Shown here: in pieces, positions 27,401-32,671 of the stretch
How positions within the stretch are numbered: position 1 is the first letter of the stretch
Layout of the letters: every line of letters begins with the position of its first letter
Assembly (NCBI GenBank): GCA_905178155.1
Contig: CAJINV010000005.1
Location: 5,523,747-5,587,746, forward strand
Direction of reading: 5' to 3'
DNA length: 64,000 nt
From: Amoebophrya sp. A120
Taxonomy: Eukaryota > Sar > Dinophyceae > Syndiniales > Amoebophryaceae
The notes under the pieces: model-generated
Told to the model about the DNA's origin: nothing
Database searches by the model: none
Seen by the model: only the letters and a program-made list of their open reading frames with translations
Made by a program: the position numbers and the translations under genes

Positions 27401-27417
27401 AAGACCATAGAAAATGA
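413..27417 (+). CDS. giant multi-domain protein, 5' end outside window
   Basis: I do not recognise the family. Coding resumes after the element ending at 412 and stops at TGA 27415-27417. Exons: 413-589, 835-1350, 1525-3002, 3234-3479, 3638-3695, 3957-4038, 4198-4268, 4567-4633, 4901-4997, 5162-5223, 5382-7499, 7767-7823, 7938-8496, 8767-8941, 9208-9236, 9489-10560, 10714-10796, 10975-11084, 11265-11465, 11848-11909, 12223-12350, 12506-13757, 13913-13951, 14264-14412, 15354-15401, 15556-15632, 15789-18054, 18235-18284, 18600-20266, 20481-20561, 20873-21660, 21887-22257, 22525-22623, 22884-25019, 25183-25229, 25485-26361, 26629-27417. From base 414 this is 18,183 nt, exactly 6,061 codons. Seen: a C-x-C-x5-C-x2-C cluster formed across the 1351 element; charged helical stretches near 2670-2880, 15790-15850, 16800-17250 and 17880-18720; a poly-Ala tract near 12829-12927; Trp/Tyr-rich globular parts near 2890-5220 and 23150-24560; a PAM2-like motif at 25735-25773; a Gln/Gly/Met-rich C-terminal part. 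The linkers are low-complexity Ser/Gly/Ala/Gln. One gene is the simplest reading; a split into two is possible. Confidence 0.72.
590..829. mobile_element. introner-like element, family D (240 bp)
   Basis: Starts TATGAGAGTG and ends CTTTCATA. The right arm (ACGACGAGTTGTGCACTTTC) is the inverted D terminus. Flanking repeats ACGGC / ACCGA match at only 3 of 5 positions, so this is a decayed copy. Excision joins codons ACG-GC|T-TTC in frame. Confidence 0.75.
1351..1519. mobile_element. introner-like element, family C (169 bp)
   Basis: Starts TATGCATTGCAAGAGTATCG and ends in a diverged right arm, CGATACTTTTGTACATCACAATA. Flanks GGCGG / GCTGG match 3 of 5. Removal fuses CSG|GLNCQFC, bringing four Cys into a C-x-C-x5-C-x2-C cluster. 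Confidence 0.75.
3003..3228. mobile_element. introner-like element, family D (226 bp)
   Basis: Clear TIRs: TATGAGAGTGCACAACTCCC on the left and the complement with GGGGGAGTTGTGCGC on the right. Perfect 5-bp repeats CCAGG. With this repeat the intron could also be read as GT-AG. Excision joins IIDQ|DFEQYSS. Confidence 0.88.
3480..3632. mobile_element. introner-like element, family C (153 bp)
   Basis: Starts TATGAACTGCAAAAGTATCG and ends GATACTTTTGCAGTTCATA. Flanks GGATT / GCATT (4 of 5). Excision joins SIPVQD|WNFDYFALD in frame. Confidence 0.85.
3696..3951. mobile_element. introner-like element, family A, second subtype (256 bp)
   Basis: Left arm TATCAAATGCAAATATG with CTGGGTCTGG; right arm CCAGACCCAGACATATTTGC, ending in a family C type tip, GCAGTGCATA. 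Perfect repeats GCTGC. Excision gives NNAAGGAA|SAGTYPG. Confidence 0.9.
4039..4192. mobile_element. introner-like element, family C (154 bp)
   Basis: Starts TATGCATTGCAAAAGTATCG and ends GATACTTTTGCAGTGCATA. Perfect repeats ACACG. Excision joins FLWKNT|GKDTTFGH. Confidence 0.9.
4269..4561. mobile_element. introner-like element, family J (293 bp)
   Basis: Left arm TATCGTATTTAAAAACGTTC; right arm GGGGACGTTTATGCATAGGATA-type. Perfect repeats ATCGA. Excision joins KSKFLPI|EMLTIAGTQFP. Confidence 0.87.
4634..4895. mobile_element. introner-like element, family A (262 bp)
   Basis: Starts TATCAAATGCAAAAATGTCT; right arm CCAGACCCAGACACTTTTGC with tip ATTGGATA. Perfect repeats ACCCC. Excision joins LIKKDP|YAFPIGM. 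Confidence 0.92.
4998..5156. mobile_element. introner-like element, family K (159 bp)
   Basis: Left arm TATGCAATACAAATTTTCCG; right arm GTACGGAAAATTTACTGTGGATA-type, with a B-like tip. Perfect repeats GCTGT. Excision joins WKWAPL|CSKAYGK. Confidence 0.88.
5224..5376. mobile_element. introner-like element, family C, inverted orientation (153 bp)
   Basis: Left tip TATCCTGTGC and right tip GCAATGCATA: two different tip types on one copy. The interior is reversed relative to the copy at 15633. Flanks TTCCA / TCCCA (4 of 5). Excision joins ELARQVP|MPRFVKD. Confidence 0.87.
7500..7761. mobile_element. introner-like element, family A (262 bp)
   Basis: Starts TATCAAGTGTAAAAATGTCT; right arm CAGACATTTTTACAGTTGATA. 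Perfect repeats AACTG. Excision joins LLCEKL|QEIADDAED, continuing a predicted helix. Confidence 0.92.
7824..7932. mobile_element. introner-like element, family B (109 bp)
   Basis: Shortest complete, well-preserved copy. Left arm TATCCACAGAAAAAAACCCA; the right arm is its near-perfect complement, ending TTTTCTGTGGATA. Perfect repeats AGGAG. The interior is little more than two copies of GCATGACAAA. Excision joins ECTAQE|ALEAYKKG. Confidence 0.92.
8497..8761. mobile_element. introner-like element, family A (265 bp)
   Basis: Left tip TATGTATTGCGAATATG is C/A-mixed; right arm CAGACATATTTGCATTTGATA. Perfect repeats ACTCG. Excision joins MVMQKL|VRVQQEPF. Confidence 0.9.
8942..9202. mobile_element. 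introner-like element, family A (261 bp)
   Basis: Starts TATCAACTGTAAAAATGTCT and ends CATTTTTACATTTGATA. Perfect repeats CGACG. Excision joins GLLERR|EVMIYHDSA. Confidence 0.92.
9237..9483. mobile_element. introner-like element, family E (247 bp)
   Basis: Left arm TATGGCGTTCTCAACTG; right arm GTAACATTTGAGAACTCCATA-type. Perfect repeats TGCTG. Excision joins MIYHDSA|GEMLYEVN. The preceding exon (9208-9236) is only 29 nt long. Confidence 0.9.
10561..10708. mobile_element. introner-like element, family C (148 bp)
   Basis: Starts TACGAATTGCAAAAGTATCG (TAC instead of TAT) and ends GCACAGGATA. Perfect repeats GACGC. Excision joins KKRGKDA|SKDQKFD. Confidence 0.88.
10797..10969. mobile_element. 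introner-like element, family C, diverged (173 bp)
   Basis: Starts TATGCATTGCAAAAGATTCG; right arm GCGATGCACTTTTGCC with tip TTCGATA. Flanks CAGCT / CAGCA (4 of 5). Excision joins EIDLDCS|KEYEALL in frame. Confidence 0.85.
11085..11259. mobile_element. introner-like element, family C (175 bp)
   Basis: Left tip TATCCTGTGCAAAAGTATCG; right tip GCACTGCATA. Perfect repeats GGTTG. Excision joins REAEIDGL|GYDTMQD. Confidence 0.9.
11466..11842. mobile_element. introner-like element, family A, long (377 bp)
   Basis: Left arm TATCAAATACAAATATGTCT; right arm CCCAGACATATTTGC with tip AATGAATA. Perfect repeats TTTTC. The interior is about 115 bp longer than typical A copies. Excision joins LITHIF|PITQGAL. 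Confidence 0.88.
11910..12217. mobile_element. introner-like element, family F (308 bp)
   Basis: Left arm TATGGAAGCGTCAGAGTTG; right arm GACGATTTCAAACCTGACGC with tip ATCCAGA, so the terminal ATA is mutated to AGA. Perfect repeats GTTGA. Excision joins NVNVVE|FMTGGSG. Confidence 0.87.
12351..12500. mobile_element. introner-like element, family C (150 bp)
   Basis: Starts TATGAAATGCAAAAGCATTG and ends GCAATGCATA. Perfect repeats CGAGA. Excision joins EIVKLVE|KSKRGEK. Confidence 0.9.
12829..12927 (+). repeat. imperfect tandem GCTGCAGCTGCTG repeat encoding poly-Ala
   Basis: The exon carries repeated blocks of GTGCTGCAGCTGC and GCGTCTAGTGCTGCAGC, translated as Ala-rich runs broken by Ser-Ser and Thr-Cys. 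This looks like slippage-driven expansion inside the giant gene. Confidence 0.7.
13758..13907. mobile_element. introner-like element, family C, inverted orientation (150 bp)
   Basis: Left tip TATCCTGTGC and right tip GCAATGCATA. The interior is the reverse complement of the 15633 copy, with matching blocks around the GCATGA words. Perfect repeats GAGAA. Excision joins NQAKSE|KAFLEEF. Confidence 0.9.
13952..14258. mobile_element. introner-like element, family F (307 bp)
   Basis: Starts TATGGAAGCGTCAGG and ends GACACATCCATA. Perfect repeats AAAAT. The interior is closely related to the copy at 20562. Excision joins NKTAKI|RNKFENL. Confidence 0.9.
14413..15348. mobile_element. introner-like element, family M, long GC-rich cargo (936 bp)
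   Basis: Left arm ATGAAAAATGCACCCACGAC; right arm complement GGTGGGGGCATTTTTCAC; tips TATTAC and GGTGATA. Perfect repeats TGGGT. The interior is GC-rich, with a strong hairpin near 14499-14518 (CCCCCGGA..TCCGGGG), alternating CG runs at about 14966-14980 and 15037-15050, and the shared GCATGACAAA word near its right end. No convincing gene inside. Excision joins VKRGIG|FTKSCLD. Confidence 0.85.
15402..15550. mobile_element. introner-like element, family C (149 bp)
   Basis: Starts TATTCTGTGCAAAAGTATCG and ends GCACTGCATA. Perfect repeats GTTTG. The interior follows the inverted arrangement. Excision joins SILQEF|GMHVDEE. Confidence 0.9.
15633..15783. mobile_element. introner-like element, family C (151 bp)
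   Basis: Starts TATGAACTGCAAAAGCATCG and ends GCACAGCATA. Perfect repeats AAATG. Used here as the reference orientation. Excision joins DATPEM|VKKAMEE. Confidence 0.9.
18055..18229. mobile_element. introner-like element, family C, diverged (175 bp)
   Basis: Left tip TATCCTGTGC; right tip GCAATGCATA. Perfect repeats GGAGA. Subterminal regions are expanded relative to other C copies. Excision joins AAEQGE|RRRLAEE. Confidence 0.87.
18285..18594. mobile_element. introner-like element, family G (310 bp)
   Basis: Left arm TATCACAAGGAAAAATCCCC; right arm GGGGGGATCTTTCCTCTCAA with tip TA. Perfect repeats TCAAG. Excision joins QQEEKIK|EELALKQ, restoring a continuous Lys/Glu helix. Confidence 0.88.
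20267..20475. mobile_element. introner-like element, family N (209 bp)
   Basis: Only copy of this TIR seen: TATCCCACGAAAAAACTG on the left, CAGTTCTTTCTTGCGATA on the right. Perfect repeats TCCCA. The interior has GCATCACAAA words. Excision joins SKFTSH|SRTRSTS. Confidence 0.85.
20562..20867. mobile_element. introner-like element, family F (306 bp)
   Basis: Starts TATGGAACTGTCAGG and ends GACACACCCATA. Flanks CTGAT / CAGAT (4 of 5). Excision keeps frame: DPLL(M)EGTVVV. Confidence 0.87.
21661..21881. mobile_element. introner-like element, family I (221 bp)
   Basis: Left arm AAAGTGTTACAGGTACAC; right arm GTACCTGTAGCACTTTTTTC with tip CCTGTGATA. The tip resembles family H. Perfect repeats GCAGA. 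Excision joins EQADEQ|RSLDQLP. Confidence 0.87.
22258..22519. mobile_element. introner-like element, family A (262 bp)
   Basis: Starts TATCAAATGTAAAAATGTCT and ends CATTTTTACATTTGATA. Perfect repeats CTGCC. Excision joins GAGPAA|VADTRNA. Confidence 0.92.
22624..22878. mobile_element. introner-like element, family A second subtype, inverted (255 bp)
   Basis: The left interior (GTCATGCTTGTCTGGCATGA) is the reverse complement of the right interior of the 51602 copy, so this copy is inserted the other way round. Perfect repeats TGGAA. Excision joins FLKKVE|GNLTKDP. Confidence 0.9.
25020..25177. mobile_element. introner-like element, family K (158 bp)
   Basis: Left arm GTAAATTTCCTGTACATGTA; right arm TTGTACGTGTACGGGAAATT with tip CTGTGGATA. 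Perfect repeats AAAAG. Excision joins EEDEDPEK|LLDSLND. Confidence 0.88.
25230..25479. mobile_element. introner-like element, family A (250 bp)
   Basis: Starts TACCAAATGTAAAAATGTCT and ends CATTTTTACATTTGATA. Perfect repeats ACGCT. Excision joins GPSPTL|QRDEKIS. Confidence 0.9.
25735..25773 (+). other. PAM2-like motif in the giant protein
   Basis: The exon encodes LSTMNTQAPEFVP. This matches the PAM2 pattern (Leu, Asn, Ala, Glu-Phe-x-Pro) that docks proteins on the MLLE domain of poly(A)-binding protein, and it resembles the PAIP1 form in particular. The motif sits in a disordered Ser/Ala/Gly-rich context, as real PAM2 motifs do. PPGL or PPPG-type Pro motifs occur nearby (about 19590, 19880, 21090, 24910, 25510), and such motifs can bind GYF domains. 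The match is by eye; a chance match in a 6,000-residue protein is possible. Confidence 0.45.
26362..26623. mobile_element. introner-like element, family A (262 bp)
   Basis: Starts TATCAAGTGTAAAAATGTCT and ends CATTTTTACATTTGATA. Perfect repeats AACAG. Excision joins SLQQQQ|MMAAKAA. Confidence 0.92.
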
Positions 27418-29764
27418 GAATCATATCGTGAGAAGCGCAAGCTTTAAAAGTGCAACTGAAGAAGTAGGCCGCTTCTAGCTCTGCATGAACACGATGATGT
27501 CGGTATTTTTTGTGCTGTCAAGTTTTGTTGCATTTGCATCTCTTCGCTTCTTCCACCTGATATTGTCCTCTCTGAACTGAAAAATAATTTATCGGGCAAG
27601 ATTAGTGAGCACGTACACGTAGACGTAGAAGACCTCCTCATTTTCACAAATAAATTCGAGGTAGATACAACCCGGGTTTTTTCAAAATCCGGGGTACACG
27701 TAAAGGCGTTTAATATTTTTCCATCAAACAAGAAGAACTACCGAGAATACAGCTTTAAGTTTTGTCTAAGCTCGCTTTCTTTTATAACTTGAATCCAGGG
27801 CGACGGGTGGCCAGTTTGTTGTAGCAATAAAATGATGTTGCGTAATATGCGCTCCGCCCTAGCGCTAGCCTAACAAGAGACCAAAAAACCTTTTACGAAA
27901 TAAATGAAAAGCAGCACACCTGCACGTGCTATGTAAGTATTTGCTTTTTTGACGATCATTTGAATTTCTCGATAGGGATCGAGTACTGGATACAGCACTC
28001 CGATGCATTTTGATTTTTTTTTCTTTTGCACTAATCAGACTTAGGGATACAGTCAGACAGGGGGCAACATATATTGCATTTTCTACTACCGTGCACGACA
28101 AGCAAGCGAATACGTGCAACGAGAAGCATAGCACCCTTGATGCGAAATATTTCACTACAACAAAGGGCCCACGTTGCGGACCCCGGCATAAAGAGAAGAC
28201 GCTCGACTTTATTGTAGAAAACTAGTACAACTTCGCCCTTTGGTCTTGCTTCCTCTGAGAAGTATTAAAACGGAACTATAATCCAGATCTTAATTTTTTT
28301 GTAGATACAACAAACGGCGCTTCATGCACAAGCCCTAGCGCAACAACTTCTTTTGAGAATATAGATTTCTTCTGCGACAGCTCGCAAGTGCATGGTTGTG
28401 GAATGCAATGCTCCTTATTTCTTGCAGTCGTATGAATTATATGAAAATAAATACAAATACTCAGTGTTGAGAACAAAGAGAAAGGCCATCAGAGATTGAA
28501 ATGGTTCTCTGCAAAAATGTTGAAATGAACAAAGAGCTGCAAGAATTTCTTTAAGTTTTCGGGAACGACTAAAATGCAAAAATGATTTCTTTTTTCTCAC
28601 AAATGTTCTTGACTACGCTCTTGATGAGCAAGCAGTTTATCGGAAAAATGGAGAAAGCCGGCCTCTGTTGCCACTTCCTGTCGTGGTACGACATGGAGTC
28701 GAAATTTGAAAAAGTTTTTCTCTTTCAAATTTTCCTAAATCGTGTTCCTGAACTACAAGGTCATAAGGTGTTGCTCTTGCTTTTCGTACACACATGAAAT
28801 CGTTCAAGTAGATTTTTTAGACAGCACTGTGTCGTACTAGTATCATGAAAGAAGTCCTTACTATGAGAGCGCCAGGAGCATCGTGCGATCATATTATAGT
28901 TCGTGGACATGATTGGCAAAAATTCACTCCAAAATTTTCACATCAAAATTAAAATTTAGTTTCGGCCACGGGCACCACAAATCGAATTCAAATTTGAGAA
29001 CTTGAGGAGCCGCAAACCGCCTGTGCGTACAAGAACTTTGCAACTTGCACTTTTCCATCAGAGACGTTCTTCTTTTCACAAAAAAAAAATCACGCATTCA
29101 TACAAACTACGAAGCTTCAGTCCTCGAGAAACGATTCAAAGTTTTGCACGAAAAAGGGTAGAAGACCCCCCAAACTTGTTTTCCCCCGATAATATCCAAT
29201 ATCGGATCTAAAATTTTATTGAGTTCCTTATCCTTTGAATGTTCCATACAAAGAAAAAGGTTTATTCCAACTTTCTAGCACGACGTTTCTCAGCATCTGC
29301 AACTGCATCATCTGAGTTGTACTAGAAGAGAGGGTGCATTTAACATTTCTTTCGCTTTGAGTTTCATTTTCCATTTCCCGTTCTTTCGCAGCGATGAAAT
29401 GATTCCACCAGCAATAGCACACGATTTTTCTGAACTTTCCCAATTTTTTCTCAACCTGACGACATCGATAGTCAGAACAAATTTCATCCTGACAGCACGA
29501 AAATCTAAATCTTCTAGGAGCAGTACAGCAGGTTTCTGTGCGACCACAACTATCGAGCGACCGATGGTCCACCTCTGAGTCGGCGATTAAATCTTATCTC
29601 GTCGCCGCCCGGGTTCATCTTTGTTTTATTTTCGTTGAAGAACAAGATGAACAACGACCAACCTATTATTTCCTTTTAAAGTTTCATATATTGCCTTGTT
29701 CCTATTTGTATTTCCTGAACGTCCGACGTCTGAAATTTCTAGTTTCCAATTCTAGTTTCCAAAA
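27418..29764. other. intergenic spacer, no gene seen
   Basis: AT-richer than the flanking exons, with many poly-T and poly-A runs. The longest open frame is about 114 codons, on the minus strand, without coding character. A small CCCGG/CCGGG hairpin lies near 27668-27692. The spacer presumably holds the 3' UTR of the giant gene and the upstream region of the next gene. The pyrimidine-rich stretch with TTCTAG steps at about 29725-29760 is a plausible leader-acceptor region. No tRNA, rRNA or introner-like element was recognised. Confidence 0.6.
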
Positions 29765-32297
29765 ATGTCAAGTTTTATTCCCACCATGTTCGGAGGTCTC
29801 GGCGAGGTGGATATGCATATGGACAACAACCTATCCAACAAAAAAGTGTTAACGTTAACGGTTTTCACAGATGGCAGTCATTCATTACAAATTTTGCCTT
29901 CCAGCAATACAAATCTGCGCACCTTTTTTCATGCATCACTGCATCACAAATTCCGTTTAACGTTAACACTTTTTCTTGTGATGCAACCCTTACAATAACG
30001 ACAGCACAACGGGTATTGGTGGAACAACTCCTGGTGCCAATAACATGATGACGAACAACGCGACTAGTTCTCCGACCGCGAAAATGGCCACGGGGATCAT
30101 CACGCTCCTTGGAAAAGACATGGCGGTCTGCGAAACGGTGCACAATGAGAAGGACGACGAGTTCGGGCACACGAGTCTTTTCGGCCAGACAGCTTCGGAG
30201 GTGAAGGTGTACTTTCCGCAGGTATGCATTGCATGCAAAAGTATGATCTTCGTACTCGTTCCAATGCCAGTCTTGCATATACAGATCTAGTTTTGCACCT
30301 GAAACAGCATGACAAATGCCAGCTTTTCTGTATGGAATAATTTGTCATGCCATTCATATTGGTACGACGACGACTTCCTACGATGACGATATTTTTGCGA
30401 TGCATAGCAGGGAAAGCTCGATCATTTCGTTCTCAAGCCCGGCGACCAACTCGCTTTCGAGCTCGACGAATACCAAGACCCAACGAGAAACGTCCCGGAA
30501 TCCCAGGTGTGGGCTTTGAACCCAGTGTCCCTCGAGCATAAATTTTCTTCCGACATGAAAGGCCACGGCGCGAAAAGGGAACTCATCGAGCAGCAAGTCT
30601 TTCCCTTTCCGAAACATGTGGGGAAACTAGTCAGGTACAGCAAAGAACATACGAAACAGGGCGGGAACATATCCTGAGTAAAAATGTCCCCACACCAGAG
30701 TCAAGATGGGAAATCTGCTAGACAAATCAGCCAGCTTTGGTTGTTTCGCATGACAAATTTGTCCTTGTAGTGTAATCCTGTTTAGCTAGTTCCGAAGCAT
30801 TACAGACCTAGCGCGTCATGCTGATTCTAGCATCACAAATTCCGAAACGCGGCGAGGAGATGGCTCGTATGGGGCTCCGCATGAGAGACTTTTTTGGCAT
30901 GCAATTTTGCATGACAACTCTGAGATGGGGACGTTTTTACTCAGGATACAACATTCGCGGGAACTTCGGCAACGGGTTTATTGAGGCCAAGGACGCGGCG
31001 GACTGTGATATCTACATTCACCATTCGATCGTGTTAGAAACAATCCCGATGATGACCTTTGTCGCCTTCGACGTACATTACAACGCGCAAAACAAGCCGT
31101 ATGGAAGCCTCAGAATCGAATAAATCAATAAAGTTGAAATAGTTTGTCATGCATAAAATGCAACGCAGAAAGTGCCTGTCTTGCAGACTAGGCAAGGGAG
31201 GCACATTGTAAGCCTGTTTCGGGGTAGAAATAGAGCTGCCAAAGCTGCATGAAAAAAGGCGTCTTCCTTACCCAAACAGCATTACAAACTGGATTTCGGC
31301 TCTACTCAAATTTGTAATGCGCGGCTTAGAAATTGGGCTTGCAACTGGTATCGATTTTATGCATTACAAGTTACTTCAACTTTGTCGATTTCAACTCTGA
31401 CACATCCATAAGCCGCAAGCCAGCGCCCCGCTGTGGCAGTTGGTCGAGGATTTGCCGAGTTCGAAAACCGTGTGGGAACAGCAGCTACAGAACAACAATA
31501 AAGGCGGAAACAACAACATCAACTCTGGTGGCCTCATTACCGCTCCTTCCTCTGCGCAGAAGCCCGCCCTGATGCAGCGCTCTTCGTCCCTCCAGACAGC
31601 GACAATGACGCAGAACAATAAACTCGATAAAAATGATCAGCTGAATCTGTTGCAGAACATCACTTCTGTTTTAACCAACATCGTGACTGGGAATCAGTCC
31701 ACGTCCGACGCCGGCGCGGCTCTGGCGCAACTCGGGCAAACCATCCAAGCGCCACAAACGCAGAGGGTTGGAGCAGGTATGGGGATGATGAGCAACAACG
31801 TGGGAACTACTACGCAGCGAATTCAACCACCAGGAGGGGTTAATACAGCGATGTTGACTTCGCAAAACAACAAAAGAGATCCAAACGAGAAGGAAACTTT
31901 TTTGAACCCAGCCCGGCACATCAAGGACGAGGCAAGGGAGTATTTGGAAAAAAATTTGGACAAAACGGTCCTGAAAGACATCCACATCGGCGTGATCGGC
32001 GATTTCACCCCCGACGGCGACCACACCATCATCCACGCGGCGGAGTGCAATGTCTCGACCGACCGCAGCCAAATCCCGCAAAACGGTATGTACTTCGTAC
32101 CGAACTACGTTTTGGGGAAGTACGAGTTGAAACGGGGCACGATGATCGCCTTCCGGATTGAGTTGAGTAAGGAGGGACACCCGCTAATGCAGCACGCGGA
32201 TTTCGTGAAATTCGGAACCGGGTTTGGGATTTGGGAGCTCACGACACCCTTCCGGGCGGAACAAGATGTAATTTTCGGAGATTACTTCGGAAAGTAG
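29765..32297 (+). CDS. protein with three cold-shock-like beta-barrel repeats
   Basis: Exons 29765-29831, 29989-30222, 30412-30669, 30954-31099, 31416-32297 give 528 residues. After excision of four elements I see three segments with cold-shock-domain character. The clearest is the middle one. It has a first strand like GKLVRYS, an RNP1-like GNGFIEA, an RNP2-like DIYIHHS, and a closing strand NKPQASAPLW, where the family has a G-x-PQA turn. The first segment spans roughly 30070-30540 and the third roughly 31970-32220 (GMYFVPNYV, IAFRIEL). An Asn/Gln-rich linker lies between the second and third. Such domains bind single-stranded RNA or DNA, and dinoflagellates carry many. The neighbouring gene at 32672 is a paralogue. 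Start chosen at the first in-frame ATG after a pyrimidine/AG-rich leader. Domain assignment is by eye and diverged. Confidence 0.75.
29832..29983. mobile_element. introner-like element, family H (152 bp)
   Basis: Left arm GTGTTAACGTTAACGG; right arm CGTTTAACGTTAACACTTTT, ending GTGATG rather than GATA. Perfect repeats CAACC. Excision joins HMDNN|PYNNDST. Confidence 0.83.
30223..30406. mobile_element. introner-like element, family C (184 bp)
   Basis: Starts TATGCATTGCATGCAAAAG; right arm GATATTTTTGCGATGCATA. Perfect repeats GCAGG, which also allow a GT-AG reading. Excision joins VYFPQ|GKLDHFV. Confidence 0.87.
30670..30948. mobile_element. introner-like element, family J (279 bp)
   Basis: Left arm TATCCTGAGTAAAAATGTCC; right arm GGGGACGTTTTTACTCAGGATA-type. 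Flanks GAACA / CAACA (4 of 5). Excision joins TKQGGN|IRGNFGNGFIEA, rebuilding the RNP1-like motif. Confidence 0.87.
31100..31410. mobile_element. introner-like element, family F (311 bp)
   Basis: Starts TATGGAAGCCTCAGAATCG and ends GACACATCCATA. Perfect repeats AGCCG. Excision joins NAQNKP|QASAPLW, restoring the closing strand of the cold-shock-like domain. Confidence 0.9.
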
Positions 32298-32671
32298 GAA
32301 TGGGAAGAAGAAGTCATGGAAGTCATTGGAGGAACGCCGGTTCTCAAATCATCAATATCCGGTTGTCTGTGATCATTACAAGCTGCGATGCATTTTGAGA
32401 GGTTGATGGTTGTTAGGATCGAAAGTGTAGTGTTGTGTAAAAGTGTACTTCAACCATTTAACGTGTTAGCCAACTACACGCAAAACTCAGCGAAGTTGCA
32501 GTCTGTGCAGGCGTCACGCGCATTCGCATTTTTCGGTTATTATATATGATTTTATGGTGCCACAGAATTTCATGTAATCTCTAAACCGATATAACAACCA
32601 AATAAAGAACCGCGCACGATAAAAAAAGCTTCCACGATCTTCCTCTTCCTTTCCATACCACGATCGTGAAT
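32298..32671. other. short intergenic spacer
   Basis: 374 bp between the two cold-shock-like genes. AT-rich, with a poly-A run near 32620 and a pyrimidine-rich tract (CTTCCTCTTCCTTTCC) just before the next ATG. This could serve as a trans-splice acceptor region; that is inference. No gene seen. Confidence 0.6.

Noticed and set aside
27418-29764. tRNA or small RNA genes in the long spacer
   Set aside because: No cloverleaf with matching A and B boxes, nor any snRNA signature, was found by eye.
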